Shown one piece after another: positions 1 to 8,669 of a stretch of 45,904 bases of DNA (the first letter of the stretch is position 1; the number at the start of each line of letters is the position of its first letter). The notes under the pieces are model-generated. The model saw only the letters and a list, made by a program, of their open reading frames with translations. It had not been told where the DNA came from and searched no databases. The position numbers were made by a program, and so were the translations under genes. Origin of the DNA: Myxococcales bacterium (GTDB lineage: Bacteria; Myxococcota; UBA727; VGSZ01). Location of the stretch: contig JAHFED010000050.1 in NCBI GenBank assembly GCA_023248635.1, positions 1 through 45,904 of the forward strand. Reading direction: 5' to 3'.

Positions 1-128
1 CGGTGGCGGGGCGGCGGCGAGATCCCAGCTTCCGCTGGGCGGCCGCGATGGTGGGGCCGGTGGCGGGGCGGCGGCGAGATCCCAGCTTCCGCTGGGCGGC
101 CGCGATGGTGGGGCCGGTGGCGGGGCGG
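1..128. repeat. 57-bp perfect tandem repeat inside the Pro-rich gene
   Basis: Positions 1-57 and 58-114 are identical and a third copy starts at 115 before diverging near 128. The period is a multiple of three and encodes a 19-residue repeat (Pro-rich linker plus SGSWDLAAA). More diverged copies of the SGxWDLA motif continue upstream in the gene to about 260. The array may extend beyond the window. Perfect identity of the outer copies suggests recent slippage or unequal exchange. Confidence 0.9.
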
Positions 129-1017
129 GGGCTGCGGCGAGGTCCCAGTCTCCGCTCGGCGGGGGCGGAGGTGCCACCGCGAGGTCCCAGCTTCCACCGG
201 GGGGGCCGGCCGCGAGGTTTCCGCTGGGAAGGGGCGGTGGCGCCGCTTCGAGGTCCCACGTGTGCGACGGGGAGGTTGAGGGTGCGTCAGCGCGGGCGCC
301 CCAGCTTGCGCTCGGTGGTGGCGCCGGCGGCGCGGCGGCGTGGTTCCAGATTCCGCTTCCGCTGGGCGGCGGTGGTGGGGGCGCGGCGGCGGCCTGCCAA
401 TTGGCGCTGGGCGGTCGCGGCGGCGGCGGTGCGGCCGAGTTTTCCCCGCTGGGAGGGCGATTTGCACCCGACGCCGTGGGAAGGGCAAGCGCTGCCGGCG
501 CGTCGGGCACGGCCCAACTGTCGCTGGGAGGTGGTTGGGCGGGAAAGCCCGGACCAAAGGCGGCGGGAAAGCCTTGAAAGGCGGGCGAGGGCTTCGACGG
601 CGTCGACGGAAATGCCGGCGCTCCGACAAAAGGCGGTGCGGCGGCGGCCAAAGCGGGGGAGCTGGGCGGCGGCGAGGTGAACTGGCTGGCGGGGGGCAGG
701 GTGAAGGTGGCCTCGGGCGGCGGGCCGTCTGTGGCAGGGGGGGCGGGTTCGGCAGAGGCCACCGAGGGGCCCAATCCCTCCCCGTCCATCTCGAGGTCGA
801 GGTTCACTTCTTCGTTCGGTGGGGCCGGGGGCGGCAAGCGGGCGGCCGTCGGGAAGGAAGAGGGCACAGAGATCTTGAACGCCGGCGCCGGCGTCGGCGG
901 CTTGGGCTCCGACGCTGCCACCGCCGCGACGTCGCCGGGGCTCCATTCGAAGCCGCACGCGAAACAGATCTTGCCATCAGCGACTCGACCACAATTGGGA
1001 CAACGCACCAGAGCCAT
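1..1017 (-). CDS. zinc-ribbon, proline-rich repeat protein (3' end beyond window)
   Basis: Reading from an ATG at 1017 on the minus strand, the frame stays open to the window edge (339 codons, incomplete at the C terminus). Residues 1-25 form a short zinc ribbon with Cys6, Cys9, Cys18 and Cys21 (CPNC then CFAC). The rest is low-complexity Pro/Ala/Ser with recurring Ser-Gly-Ser-Trp-Asp-Leu-Ala-Ala motifs; the last visible part is a perfect 19-residue tandem repeat. There is no signal peptide, so the protein is probably cytoplasmic or a soluble N-terminal scaffold. Zinc ribbon plus long Pro-rich linker is common in myxobacterial proteins that carry a further domain downstream, which cannot be seen here. 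It is divergent from bamA. A GGAGG lies about 13 bases upstream of the start, farther than ideal. Function unknown. Confidence 0.75.
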   Translation of the reverse strand, partial: MALVRCPNCGRVADGKICFACGFEWSPGDVAAVAASEPKPPTPAPAFKISVPSSFPTAARLPPPAPPNEEVNLDLEMDGEGLGPSVASAEPAPPATDGPPPEATFTLPPASQFTSPPPSSPALAAAAPPFVGAPAFPSTPSKPSPAFQGFPAAFGPGFPAQPPPSDSWAVPDAPAALALPTASGANRPPSGENSAAPPPPRPPSANWQAAAAPPPPPPSGSGIWNHAAAPPAPPPSASWGARADAPSTSPSHTWDLEAAPPPLPSGNLAAGPPGGSWDLAVAPPPPPSGDWDLAAAPAPPPAPPSRPPSGSWDLAAAPPPAPPSRPPSGSWDLAAAPPP

Positions 1018-1387
1018 GAGAGGAAACCGACCTCCGAACCCCGCGGGCGCCAGGGGCGACGACGGCACTACCGGTATCGCACGGGTACCCAGGAAACTGT
1101 ATTCACCGACAGCGCTTCGCGTGTCGGTGAATTCACCGACAGCGCTTCGCGTGTCGGTGAATTGTCTACAGGTTCATCGCCTGGCGGCGATGAATTGTCT
1201 ACAGGTTCATCGCTTGGCGGCGATGAACTCCCGCGTCATCCCGACCGGGCTCCCGGCAGGGTGGGCGGCGACGCTAGCGACGACGTCGACGTCCCCATGG
1301 GCCCCGGGTGAAGCGACCGGTCGGCTTCGCGACCACCGGGACAACAATGCGGTTGGCCTTTGCTGGGATCTTGCTAGCCATAGCGGA
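1018..1387. other. intergenic region upstream of bamA
   Basis: This 370-base gap lies between the divergent zinc-ribbon gene and bamA. Its only clear content is the block of palindromic repeats at 1101-1226, listed separately. Plus-strand frames stay open through it, but they read hairpin repeats and low-complexity Arg/Gly sequence, so I do not extend bamA upstream. No convincing promoter hexamers were recognised, although the divergent arrangement requires promoters here. Confidence 0.6.
1101..1226. repeat. composite palindromic repeat, arrangement A-A-B-B
   Basis: Two tandem A units (1101-1132 and 1131-1162, sharing two bases) have 11-base arms ATTCACCGACA and TGTCGGTGAAT around a CGC-TTC-GCG core. 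They are followed by two 33-base B units (1161-1193 and 1194-1226). Each B starts ATTGTCTACAGG and ends in a hairpin with arms TTCATCGCC and GGCGATGAA around TGGC. The second B unit has CGCT for CGCC, which still allows a G-U pair. The same A and B units recur in the same order and orientation at 33558-33620. This resembles a REP/REPIN-like element. Confidence 0.85.
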
Positions 1388-4339
1388 GTGCGGCTCCTCA
1401 GCGTTTTCCTCGTCCTCGCGGTCACCGTGTTCGCCGCGGGTGCCCTGGCCCAAGCAGATCCCTTCCAAGCGCAACCGGGGCAGCAGCCGCCCAAGGCCGA
1501 GCCAGAGTACGTCCGCCCGAAGGAGGCGACGGAGCCCCTGCCTGAGCCTCTCTCAGCGTCGGAGGAAGCCGCCCGCGAGCGCGCCAAGGAAAAGGGCGTG
1601 CTCTTGTCCGACGATCCGCAGCCGCAGGCCATCTCCGAGGTGCGCATTCAAGGCGTCAAGAAGGTCGAAGCCGACGCCGTCCTCGTGCAGATTCAATCGC
1701 GCATCGATCGCAAACCTGATCGCAAGACCCTCCAGGGCGACGTGCGCCGACTGTGGGCCATGGACATCTTCCAAAACGTCGAGGTGCTGGCCCGCCCCGG
1801 CAAGAACGACTCGATCATCCTCGTCTTCCAGCTGACCGAGAAGCCGTCCATCGACGAGATCCTCTATGAGGGCAATCGCGACATCTCCAAGGACGACATC
1901 GCCGAAGTCGTCGACGTCAAACCCTTCCAGGTGCTCGACGTCGCCCGCATCAAGGCCAACGTTTCGAAGATCCAGAAGCTCTACATCGACAAGGGCTACT
2001 TCCTGGCTCAGGTCTCCTATGAGGTGCGGCCGTCGACGGGCGCTGCCGAGCAGAAAGGCAACAAGGGACTGCTCGACTTCCTCACCGGCGACGAGAAAGA
2101 CCGCGACGAGGTGATGGGAAAGACGGACACCGACGACGGCGCTCCCGCGCGCCCGGAAAAACAAGAAGCCGGACAGTTCGTCGACGTCGTTTTCACCATC
2201 ACCGAGGCCGCCAAGGTCAAAGTCGAGAAGATCACCTTCGTCGGCAACTCTTCGATCTCATCGGACGACCTCGCTCCGGTCTTGCGCACCCGCGAGAACC
2301 ATCCCCTGGGCATCGTCACCGAGTGGGGCACGTACAAAGTCGAGGGCAGCGAAGTCGACGTCCTCGCCGTCGAAGCCGTCTACCAGGACAAGGGCTTCAT
2401 CAATGTGAAGGTCGGCAAGCCCCACGTCGAGCTCTCGGCCGACAAGACGCGGCTCTCGCTGACCATCCCCATCACCGAGGGGAAGCAATACCGGCTGGGC
2501 GACCTCGACGTCGCCGGCGACCTCGTCGTCGAAGAGCTGCCCGCCGACCGCGAAAAGGGAGCACCGCCCTTGTTCTCGCGCCGCGCTCTCATCGAGAAAA
2601 CGCGCATTCGCCGGGGCGATCTCTTCTCGCGCAACCAGGTTGCTCTCGACGTGCAAGCCATCGCCGATCGCTACCGCGACGCTGGTTACGCCTTTGTGAA
2701 CATCGAGCCGCAGATGGTGCCCCACGACGACGACAGCCTCAGCCTGAAGATCCAGATTCAGAGCGGACCGCGCGTCACCATCGAGCGCATCGAGGTCACC
2801 GGCAACACCAAGACCCAGGACTCCGTGATCCGCCGCGAGCTGCGCGTCTACGAAGGCGAGTTCTATTCGGCGTCTTTCCTGCGCTTGAGCGAGCAGCGCG
2901 CGAACGCCCTCGGCTTCTTCGAAAAGGTCACGGTCACGACGCGCCAGGGCTCGCGACCCGACCGCATGATCCTGGTGTTCGACGTCAAGGAGAAGTCCAC
3001 GGGCACCTTCCAGATTGGCGCCGGCTTTAGCAATGCTGAAAACATCATTTTCAACGGCCAAATCTCATACAACAACTTCCTGGGCCTGGGGACGACGGTG
3101 TCGGGGTCGGCGCAGCTTTCGAGCTTCAAGCGCATCTTCGATCTCCGCTACATCGATCCCTACATCGCGCAGATCGCCCAGCAGCCGCTGACGCTGTCGC
3201 TGTCGGCGTACAACACCAGCCGGTTCTTCTTGGATTTCGCCCGCAACTCCGGCGGCGGCGACGTCACCTTCGGCTACCCGGTGGGGTCCTTCCTGGGCCA
3301 GCTTTGGGAGCTGAAAGAGAACCTGCAGAAGGCGCGATCCGAGTCGTCGCCGCAGGTTCAACCCTACATTCCTGATCTTGAGAATCTGCAGGTCTTTCTG
3401 ACCGGTGGCCTCGAGCGCGTCGAAATCGATGAGAGCACCTTCAACGTTCGGCTGCTCGGGCTGCAGACCAACCTGCCGCGCTGGACGTCGTCGCTGCGGC
3501 TCTCCAGCGTCTTCGACATGCGCAACAACCGGCTCTTTCCGTCGTCGGGATGGTTCCTGCAGGGCTCGGTGGAGCTCGCCACGCCCTTCTTCGGTTCGGC
3601 GCTCATGCCCCCCGCCGAAAGCGCCATCAAGGATTTCGTGAAGGGCCTCGGGATTCGCGACCTGCCCCTGTGCCCCGGCATCGGCTGCTTGAAGAACAAC
3701 GGCCTGCCCAACAGCTTCACGCGCTGGACGGGCACCGCTCGCGGCTACCTCAACGCCGGCTTCCTGCTGCCCGAGCTGCAGAGCGTCGTGTTGAAGGGCA
3801 ACTTTGAGCTGGGATTTTTGAACAGTCCAGATCAGCTGATTTTCGAAAATTACTATATGGGTGGATTCAATACCATCCGCGGTTATTTTCTGCGCAGCAT
3901 TTCGCCGGTGGCCCGGGTGGGGTCGTCGACGGATCCTTCCTCTTCCCTTGTGGAATTCCACACGGGTGGGGACAAACAAGTCATGGCGAACATCGAGCTG
4001 GAATTTCCCATCTTCGAGGCCGTTGGCATTCGCGGCGTGCTCTTTTTGGATGCTGGAAACACCTACGCCAAAGACGAAAACCTCTTCTACGTCGGCAACG
4101 GCCCGAATCCGTTCCTGCAGAGCCTGCGCTGTGCGGGTCAGGAGTGTTGGGACCCCCGGACGCAGCTGCCACTGGGGCTGTTTTATTCTGTCGGCGCCGG
4201 CGTGCGTTGGTTCAGTCCCCTGGGTCCTCTGCGCTTCGAGTGGGGTGTGCCGCTCACGCCTCGGCCGCCGGGAACTTTTGGATTTGCGCAGGGTGATCAG
4301 CCCTTTCAGTTCGAGTTCAACGTCGGCAACTCGTTTTGA
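1388..4339 (+). CDS. bamA: outer membrane protein assembly factor BamA
   Basis: This encodes the Omp85-family core of the BAM machine, which folds and inserts beta-barrel proteins into the outer membrane. I start it at GTG 1388, giving a clean signal peptide (MRLLSVFLVLAV...ALA, cleavage before QA) and 983 residues; longer in-frame starts would read through the upstream repeats. From about residue 82 there is a series of POTRA-type repeats (ISEVRIQGVKKV, VEKITFVGNSSI, IERIEVTGNTKT). The 16-strand barrel follows from about residue 530. The diagnostic loop-6 motif IRGY is at 830-833, and the chain ends in Phe (VGNSF), as expected for a barrel. It is longer than E. coli BamA (810 aa), partly through acidic insertions in the POTRA region. 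A Shine-Dalgarno is poor (GCGGAG abuts the start). The next gene overlaps its stop. Confidence 0.95.
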   Translation: MRLLSVFLVLAVTVFAAGALAQADPFQAQPGQQPPKAEPEYVRPKEATEPLPEPLSASEEAARERAKEKGVLLSDDPQPQAISEVRIQGVKKVEADAVLVQIQSRIDRKPDRKTLQGDVRRLWAMDIFQNVEVLARPGKNDSIILVFQLTEKPSIDEILYEGNRDISKDDIAEVVDVKPFQVLDVARIKANVSKIQKLYIDKGYFLAQVSYEVRPSTGAAEQKGNKGLLDFLTGDEKDRDEVMGKTDTDDGAPARPEKQEAGQFVDVVFTITEAAKVKVEKITFVGNSSISSDDLAPVLRTRENHPLGIVTEWGTYKVEGSEVDVLAVEAVYQDKGFINVKVGKPHVELSADKTRLSLTIPITEGKQYRLGDLDVAGDLVVEELPADREKGAPPLFSRRALIEKTRIRRGDLFSRNQVALDVQAIADRYRDAGYAFVNIEPQMVPHDDDSLSLKIQIQSGPRVTIERIEVTGNTKTQDSVIRRELRVYEGEFYSASFLRLSEQRANALGFFEKVTVTTRQGSRPDRMILVFDVKEKSTGTFQIGAGFSNAENIIFNGQISYNNFLGLGTTVSGSAQLSSFKRIFDLRYIDPYIAQIAQQPLTLSLSAYNTSRFFLDFARNSGGGDVTFGYPVGSFLGQLWELKENLQKARSESSPQVQPYIPDLENLQVFLTGGLERVEIDESTFNVRLLGLQTNLPRWTSSLRLSSVFDMRNNRLFPSSGWFLQGSVELATPFFGSALMPPAESAIKDFVKGLGIRDLPLCPGIGCLKNNGLPNSFTRWTGTARGYLNAGFLLPELQSVVLKGNFELGFLNSPDQLIFENYYMGGFNTIRGYFLRSISPVARVGSSTDPSSSLVEFHTGGDKQVMANIELEFPIFEAVGIRGVLFLDAGNTYAKDENLFYVGNGPNPFLQSLRCAGQECWDPRTQLPLGLFYSVGAGVRWFSPLGPLRFEWGVPLTPRPPGTFGFAQGDQPFQFEFNVGNSF

Positions 4340-4935
4340 TCGACGTGGACAGTCCTCTCGCCCTCGCTCTCGTCGTCTTCGGCGCGATGGGCTGCACCCA
4401 CACGGTTCAGCTCAGCAGCAACGTTCCCGAGGCCACGGTGCGCGTCGACGGAGCGCAGCTGGGGAAGGTCAAAGACGGCGCCGTCTTTCAGGAGCCTTGG
4501 GGCTCGGGGCACGTCTATGACATCGAGGGCACCGCTCCACGTCATCGCGTCGCGCGGCTGAAGGTGAGACCCAACGTCGTCGACGGCCTGGGCGCCCTGG
4601 CCATGGTTTCGGCGGTGGGGGGCGGGGCCTTGACGGCGGTGAGCATCCCCTTCGTCGCCGGCGACCTCTATGCCTACGCGGTTCCGCCGCCGGGGCACGC
4701 CACGGCTTCGATCCTGTTGCCCCTGCACAGCGACGGCACGGTGGACCGCGATGCTGCTGGGCTCAGCCTCAGCTATTGGGCCGGTCTGCTCGCCTTGTAC
4801 GGCTGCACAGGCACCTCGTGGTGGGCCGTGGCGGGGTCAGAGCGCCTGCCCGACGAGATCCATCTCGAGCTCGAGCCCGAGGTCGGTCTCGGCGACGAAG
4901 GCTTGCCGCCGCCGCCGTCGCCAGCAGCACCATGA
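4336..4935 (+). CDS. PEGA-like putative lipoprotein
   Basis: This 199-residue protein starts at TTG 4336, overlapping the bamA stop (TTGA), or alternatively at GTG 4345. A short hydrophobic N terminus ends in GAMGC, a marginal lipobox without the usual basic residues. The segment VPEATVRVDGAQLG resembles a PEGA domain, a small surface beta-fold. Residues around 85-125 and 145-165 are hydrophobic and may cross the membrane. The C terminus is acidic and Pro-rich. Tight coupling to bamA suggests an envelope role, but no function is recognised. Its stop overlaps the next start (ATGA). Confidence 0.7.
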   Translation: MIDVDSPLALALVVFGAMGCTHTVQLSSNVPEATVRVDGAQLGKVKDGAVFQEPWGSGHVYDIEGTAPRHRVARLKVRPNVVDGLGALAMVSAVGGGALTAVSIPFVAGDLYAYAVPPPGHATASILLPLHSDGTVDRDAAGLSLSYWAGLLALYGCTGTSWWAVAGSERLPDEIHLELEPEVGLGDEGLPPPPSPAAP

Positions 4936-5789
4936 GTCCGGTGCTGCTCGGGCTCACGGCCGCGCTGTGTTGGGGCGTCAGCGATTGGTGGGCGCGGGGC
5001 CTCGCGCAGGCGCTGGGGTCGTTTCGGGCCCAGCTTTGGTCCCAGCTTGCGGGCTTGTCGCTGCTGACCGTCGCCGCCACCGGATCGGGCGCCCTGGGCG
5101 CGGCTTGCCGGGGTGGCGATGGGCGCGCCTGGGCCTTTGCCTTGCTGTACGCCTTGCTCATCGGTGGAGCCGCGCTTTGTTTCTTCGAGGCCTTCGGCAA
5201 GGGCACCCTCGCCGTCGTTGCGCCCATCGTTGGCGGGTACGGCGCCGTCACCGTCGCTTGGGCACTGCTCTTTGGCGCGCGCCCCGCCGTCTCGACCTTT
5301 GCAGGGTTGGTCGCCGTCGTCGCTGGCGCTGTGTTGGCCTCGGTGCCGGCCGCGGACCAGGCGCCGCGCGAAAACGATCGCCGGGGGATCAAAGCCGCCG
5401 CTGCTGCCGCCTTCCTCTTTGGCACCGCCTTTTTCGTGCTGGGTCGCGAGGTGGCACCGGCTTTGGGCAGCCTGGTGCCGGCCTTCCTCTCGCGCTTGGT
5501 CGGACCCGTGTTGCTCGTGATCATCGCCCGATTGCTGGGGGTGTCGGCAGCGCCGCCGCCGCGCGGAAAACGCTGGCTGGCGATCTGCTCAGGGGCCGTC
5601 GCGTCCGCTGCGACCGTGGCCACCGGGCTTGGATCCGCAGGAGGTGGCGCCGCCGTCGTCGCCGTTCTCGGATCCCTCTCTGTCGTCGTCACCGTGCTCA
5701 TCGGCTTGGTGATGCTGCGGGAGAAGCTGGCCGGGCACCAATGGGCGGGCGTCGTGCTCGCGTTGGTCGGCATTCCGCTGCTGGGGTGA
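4932..5789 (+). CDS. EamA/DMT-family permease
   Basis: This 285-residue integral membrane protein starts at ATG 4932, which overlaps the previous stop by four bases. It has about ten hydrophobic segments in two similar halves, as expected for the EamA (drug/metabolite transporter) fold. The N terminus reads SPVLLGLTAALCWGVSDWWARG, matching the usual LLAALLWGxxxxxxR opening of each half, and the end has VTVLIGLVMLREKLAGHQWAG, matching the conserved ...ExlxxxxxxGxxLi tail. The substrate cannot be inferred. It is translationally coupled to the bamA-linked lipoprotein gene. Confidence 0.88.
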   Translation: MSPVLLGLTAALCWGVSDWWARGLAQALGSFRAQLWSQLAGLSLLTVAATGSGALGAACRGGDGRAWAFALLYALLIGGAALCFFEAFGKGTLAVVAPIVGGYGAVTVAWALLFGARPAVSTFAGLVAVVAGAVLASVPAADQAPRENDRRGIKAAAAAAFLFGTAFFVLGREVAPALGSLVPAFLSRLVGPVLLVIIARLLGVSAAPPPRGKRWLAICSGAVASAATVATGLGSAGGGAAVVAVLGSLSVVVTVLIGLVMLREKLAGHQWAGVVLALVGIPLLG

Positions 5790-5810
5790 GGGAGAACGGG
5801 AGCTGCTACG

Positions 5811-6659
5811 GTGCACGGCGTGAACAGAGCTGCTCTCGTCGCCGTGCTGGTCGTCGCCTCCTTTGCAGGTGGGGCCCGGGCCCGGCACCAGCCCCTGCTG
5901 CTGCGCCTCGACTCGGTCGCCATTCTCGACGCCGTCTCCGTCGTCGCCGCTCTGTCGCCGACCTTGCCCCTCGATCTGCTGGCTGCACGCGCAGCCCCGG
6001 TGCAGCTGCCCGCCGACTACGCCTGGATCGAAAGGGACACCCGCGCGTTTTGGTACAGCGCCGGCGCCGCCGCCGTCACCAGTCTCGGCACCCATGTGCT
6101 CGTCGGGATTCCCTCACTGGTGGTGCTCGGCGCGGGCGTCGCCGGCATCGCCGCCACGGCTCCCATCACCGCTCTGGCTCTCTCGGTCGGCATCTTGGGC
6201 CTCTACGCCTTTGGCGAGTCCTTGCTCTCGTCGTTGGCCGGCTACATCGTCTTCAACGGCATGTCTGAGACCTACCAGGGCAACTACCTCACCTGTCTGC
6301 TCGCGCATTTCGGCGGCAACCTCGCGTCGACGGCTGTGACGACGTTGACCTTCGGGGGCGGCGCGCTGCTCTTTCACGGCATGGGCCTGCTGGCCGAGTT
6401 CACTGGCGGCGCCGGCATCGGCACCGTCTCGATCTTCTCTTTTCTGGGCGCCATGCCCGCCATCGTCATCGCCGGCATCGCCGTCATCGCGGTTCCGGCC
6501 TTGGCGGCATCGTGGGCGCTGGCTGTGTCTGCGACCCCGCGCGCGGGTTACGAGATCGACGATCAGTGGCTCGCCCCGCCGCCGGCGTCGGCGGAGCGCA
6601 CCAAGCACCGCGATCCCGTCGTCGTCGGCCTGTTGACGCTGCCGCTGCCCTTCCCGTGA
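5811..6659 (+). CDS. multi-pass membrane protein with signal peptide, function unknown
   Basis: I start this 282-residue protein at GTG 5811, with GGGAG upstream at suitable spacing; GTG 5820 is an alternative giving a tidier signal peptide (MNRAALVAVLVVASFAGGARA). Residues 80-245 contain at least four long hydrophobic, Gly/Ala-rich segments. The short loop SETYQGNYLTCLLAHFGGN is the most distinctive part. The C terminus is short and Pro-rich. I do not recognise a family. The stop overlaps the start of the aminopeptidase-like gene (GTGA), so the two are probably co-translated. Confidence 0.75.
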   Translation: MHGVNRAALVAVLVVASFAGGARARHQPLLLRLDSVAILDAVSVVAALSPTLPLDLLAARAAPVQLPADYAWIERDTRAFWYSAGAAAVTSLGTHVLVGIPSLVVLGAGVAGIAATAPITALALSVGILGLYAFGESLLSSLAGYIVFNGMSETYQGNYLTCLLAHFGGNLASTAVTTLTFGGGALLFHGMGLLAEFTGGAGIGTVSIFSFLGAMPAIVIAGIAVIAVPALAASWALAVSATPRAGYEIDDQWLAPPPASAERTKHRDPVVVGLLTLPLPFP

Positions 6660-7738
6660 GCTCCCCCATCCGACGCGCGCAGCTCGTCGTCGTCGCCGTC
6701 GTCGGCCTGTCGGGGTGCGCGTGGGATCTGGGCTACCTGCTGCGCCAGGGCCTGGGCCAAGCCGAGCTCCTGGTCGCCGCCCAGCCCGTGGGACGGCTCC
6801 TGCAAGACGATGGCGTCTCCGTCGACGTCCGCCGCCGCCTGGCCCTGGCCACCGCAGCCCGCGTCTTTGCAAGAGATGTCGTCGGTCTCGATGTCAAACA
6901 ACAATACAAGAAAGTTGTGTTCCTCGACGCCCCCGCCGTCGTCTACGTCGTCTCCGCCGCCCTGCCGACGGACCTCACTCCCTATACATGGAGCTATCCA
7001 TTCGTCGGCGACCTGCCCTATCGTGGATCCTTCGATCTCGCTGAGGCTGAGGCCACCGCCGACCAGCTCGAGCAGCGTGGCTTCGACGTCAGCGTACGAC
7101 CGGTCTCGACCTATTCGCTCCTGGGGTTCCTGCCGGACCCGATCCTGTCGTCGATGCTCTACCGACGCGAGGAGCTCGACGTCGTCGAGACCGTCATTCA
7201 CGAGTTGGCCCACGCGACGGTGTTCGCCGCGGGGCAGGGGGCCTTCAACGAGGGCCTGGCCACCTTCGTCGGCCGTCAGGGACGCCGACAATTCGTCGCC
7301 GAACACTTCGGACCAGACTCCGCCGTCGCCCGCCGGGCCACCGCCCTCGACGACGACGACGACGCCTGGGCAGCAGCGGTGCAAGCTCTGGCCTTCGATC
7401 TGCGCGTGCGCTTTGCCCAAGGAGGCGACGATGACGTCGTCATCGAGGACAAAGCGAGCATCTATCTGGCCCACCAGCGCCACTGGCAGCAAGAGGTCGC
7501 GCCCACCCTGTTCAGCATGAGGCTGCGCGCCGCCCGCCTTCCCGAGAACAACGCCGAGCTCAGCGCCGTCGGCATCTACTCCCTCAAGCAGCAGCTCTAC
7601 CAGCAGGCCTTCGACGGCTGCGGTGGCGACTGGGGCTGCTTTCTCGGCCTCTTGCGCGGCGTCGCTGCGGAGTCCGATCCCGAGGTTGCCCTGGCGGAGC
7701 GAGCCCGCACCCGCCTGCCGGAGATCGAGTTGCGGTGA
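6656..7738 (+). CDS. aminopeptidase-like lipoprotein (zinc metalloprotease, HExxH)
   Basis: The 360-residue product starts at GTG 6656, overlapping the preceding stop. A lipoprotein signal ends in LSGC. Immediately after, WDLGYLLRQGLGQAELL matches the opening of the predicted aminopeptidase family (COG4324/PF10023 type: Tyr-Tyr-x-Gln-x-x-x-Gly-Gln). The zinc motif HELAH is at 182-186, with a downstream Glu at 199 in FNEGLATFVG as the likely third ligand. Length fits the family. It probably acts at the periplasmic face of a membrane; its substrate is unknown. The stop overlaps the start of the pseudouridine synthase gene (GTGA). Confidence 0.85.
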   Translation: MSSPIRRAQLVVVAVVGLSGCAWDLGYLLRQGLGQAELLVAAQPVGRLLQDDGVSVDVRRRLALATAARVFARDVVGLDVKQQYKKVVFLDAPAVVYVVSAALPTDLTPYTWSYPFVGDLPYRGSFDLAEAEATADQLEQRGFDVSVRPVSTYSLLGFLPDPILSSMLYRREELDVVETVIHELAHATVFAAGQGAFNEGLATFVGRQGRRQFVAEHFGPDSAVARRATALDDDDDAWAAAVQALAFDLRVRFAQGGDDDVVIEDKASIYLAHQRHWQQEVAPTLFSMRLRAARLPENNAELSAVGIYSLKQQLYQQAFDGCGGDWGCFLGLLRGVAAESDPEVALAERARTRLPEIELR

Positions 7739-8625
7739 GCACGGAGAAGCACGTCCCCCCAGACCTCGACGACAGCCGTGTGGACCGCGCCGTCGCCACG
7801 CTCTTTGCTTTGCCCACCGCCACGGCCCGGCGCTTGTGCGAGCTCGGTCGCGTGCGCATCGATGGCCGCAAAGCCAGCAAAGGGGACCGAACCAAAGCAG
7901 GTGCCGTCGTCGTCGTCGTCGGCGCCGATTGGTTCGTCGCCGGCGCGGCTGCAGCTGTGATCTTGCACAAGGGCCCCGAGCTCATCGTCGTCGACAAACC
8001 CGCGGGCGCCCCCTGCCACCCGCTGGTGCCAGGGGAGGGGAACACAGTGGCCGACGCCCTGGTCGCCCTCTTCCCTGAATTGCGCTGGGCCGCGCTCGAG
8101 GAGCGGGAAGGGGGACTGCTGCACCGCCTCGACACCGGCACCTCGGGTTGCCTCGCCTTCGCCCGCAATCGCCAGGCATGGACGCGGCTGCGCCAGGGCT
8201 TCGACGACGTCGACAAGACCTACTTGGCGCTGGTGCAGGGCGACTGCGGGCCCGCCGTCGTCGAAAAAGCCCTGGCCCCCGATCCCAGCGACGCGCGGCG
8301 CATGCGCGTCGACGTCGCCGGCCGCCCCGCGCGCACCGAGATCAAGCCGCTGGCAACGACGACGACGGCCTCGCTGGTGCAGCTTCAGTTGCACGGTGGA
8401 CGTCGACATCAGCTGCGCGTTCATCTGGCCTGGCTGGGGCATCCCCTCATCGGCGATCGCCTCTACGACCCGGCGTCAGGTCCCGGCGACGTCGCCTTCC
8501 TCCTGCATGCCTGGCGGCTCCAGGTGCCAGGGATGGGTCCAGCTGGGGCAAGGCTCGTCGTCGATGCTCCCTTGCCGCCACTCTTCGTCGGGGCGGTGGA
8601 AGCTCACGGCCTGCGCGGTCCTTGA
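7735..8625 (+). CDS. RluA-family pseudouridine synthase
   Basis: This enzyme isomerises specific uridines in ribosomal or transfer RNA. The 296-residue protein has an N-terminal S4-like RNA-binding region (about 15-60; DRAVATLFALPTATARRLCELGRVRIDG). The catalytic domain carries the signature HRLDTGTSG, with catalytic Asp133, and the later motif GGRRHQLRVHLAWLGHPLIGD. The start is GTG 7735, overlapping the previous stop by four bases. It ends the bamA-led gene chain and faces the tRNA gene; a bidirectional hairpin terminator follows. The exact target site cannot be assigned. Confidence 0.92.
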   Translation: MSTEKHVPPDLDDSRVDRAVATLFALPTATARRLCELGRVRIDGRKASKGDRTKAGAVVVVVGADWFVAGAAAAVILHKGPELIVVDKPAGAPCHPLVPGEGNTVADALVALFPELRWAALEEREGGLLHRLDTGTSGCLAFARNRQAWTRLRQGFDDVDKTYLALVQGDCGPAVVEKALAPDPSDARRMRVDVAGRPARTEIKPLATTTTASLVQLQLHGGRRHQLRVHLAWLGHPLIGDRLYDPASGPGDVAFLLHAWRLQVPGMGPAGARLVVDAPLPPLFVGAVEAHGLRGP

Positions 8626-8636
8626 GCCCAAAACAA

Positions 8637-8660
8637 AACAGAGGTCTCGCGACCTCTGTT
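8637..8660 (-). terminator. intrinsic terminator for tRNA-Met, probably bidirectional
   Basis: There is a perfect 10-bp stem (AACAGAGGTC and GACCTCTGTT) with a 4-base loop. On the minus strand it is followed by TTGTTTTG, a good U-rich tail just downstream of the tRNA. On the plus strand it is followed by CTTCGTTCTT, so it can also end the pseudouridine synthase transcript. Confidence 0.8.
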
Positions 8661-8669
8661 CTTCGTTCT

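Noticed and set aside
1101-1226. Possible CRISPR array
   Set aside because: Units are adjacent palindromes without unique spacers, in pairs only, and no cas gene is present.
677-1387. Longer bamA reading frame starting at 677
   Set aside because: The extra 237 residues read through the antisense zinc-ribbon gene and the hairpin repeats; GTG 1388 gives a proper signal peptide.
1347-1400. Alternative ATG start near bamA (MRLAFAGILLAIAE)
   Set aside because: It is in another frame that soon becomes Ser/Arg-rich low complexity; the bamA frame has its own signal peptide from GTG 1388, so no frameshift is needed.
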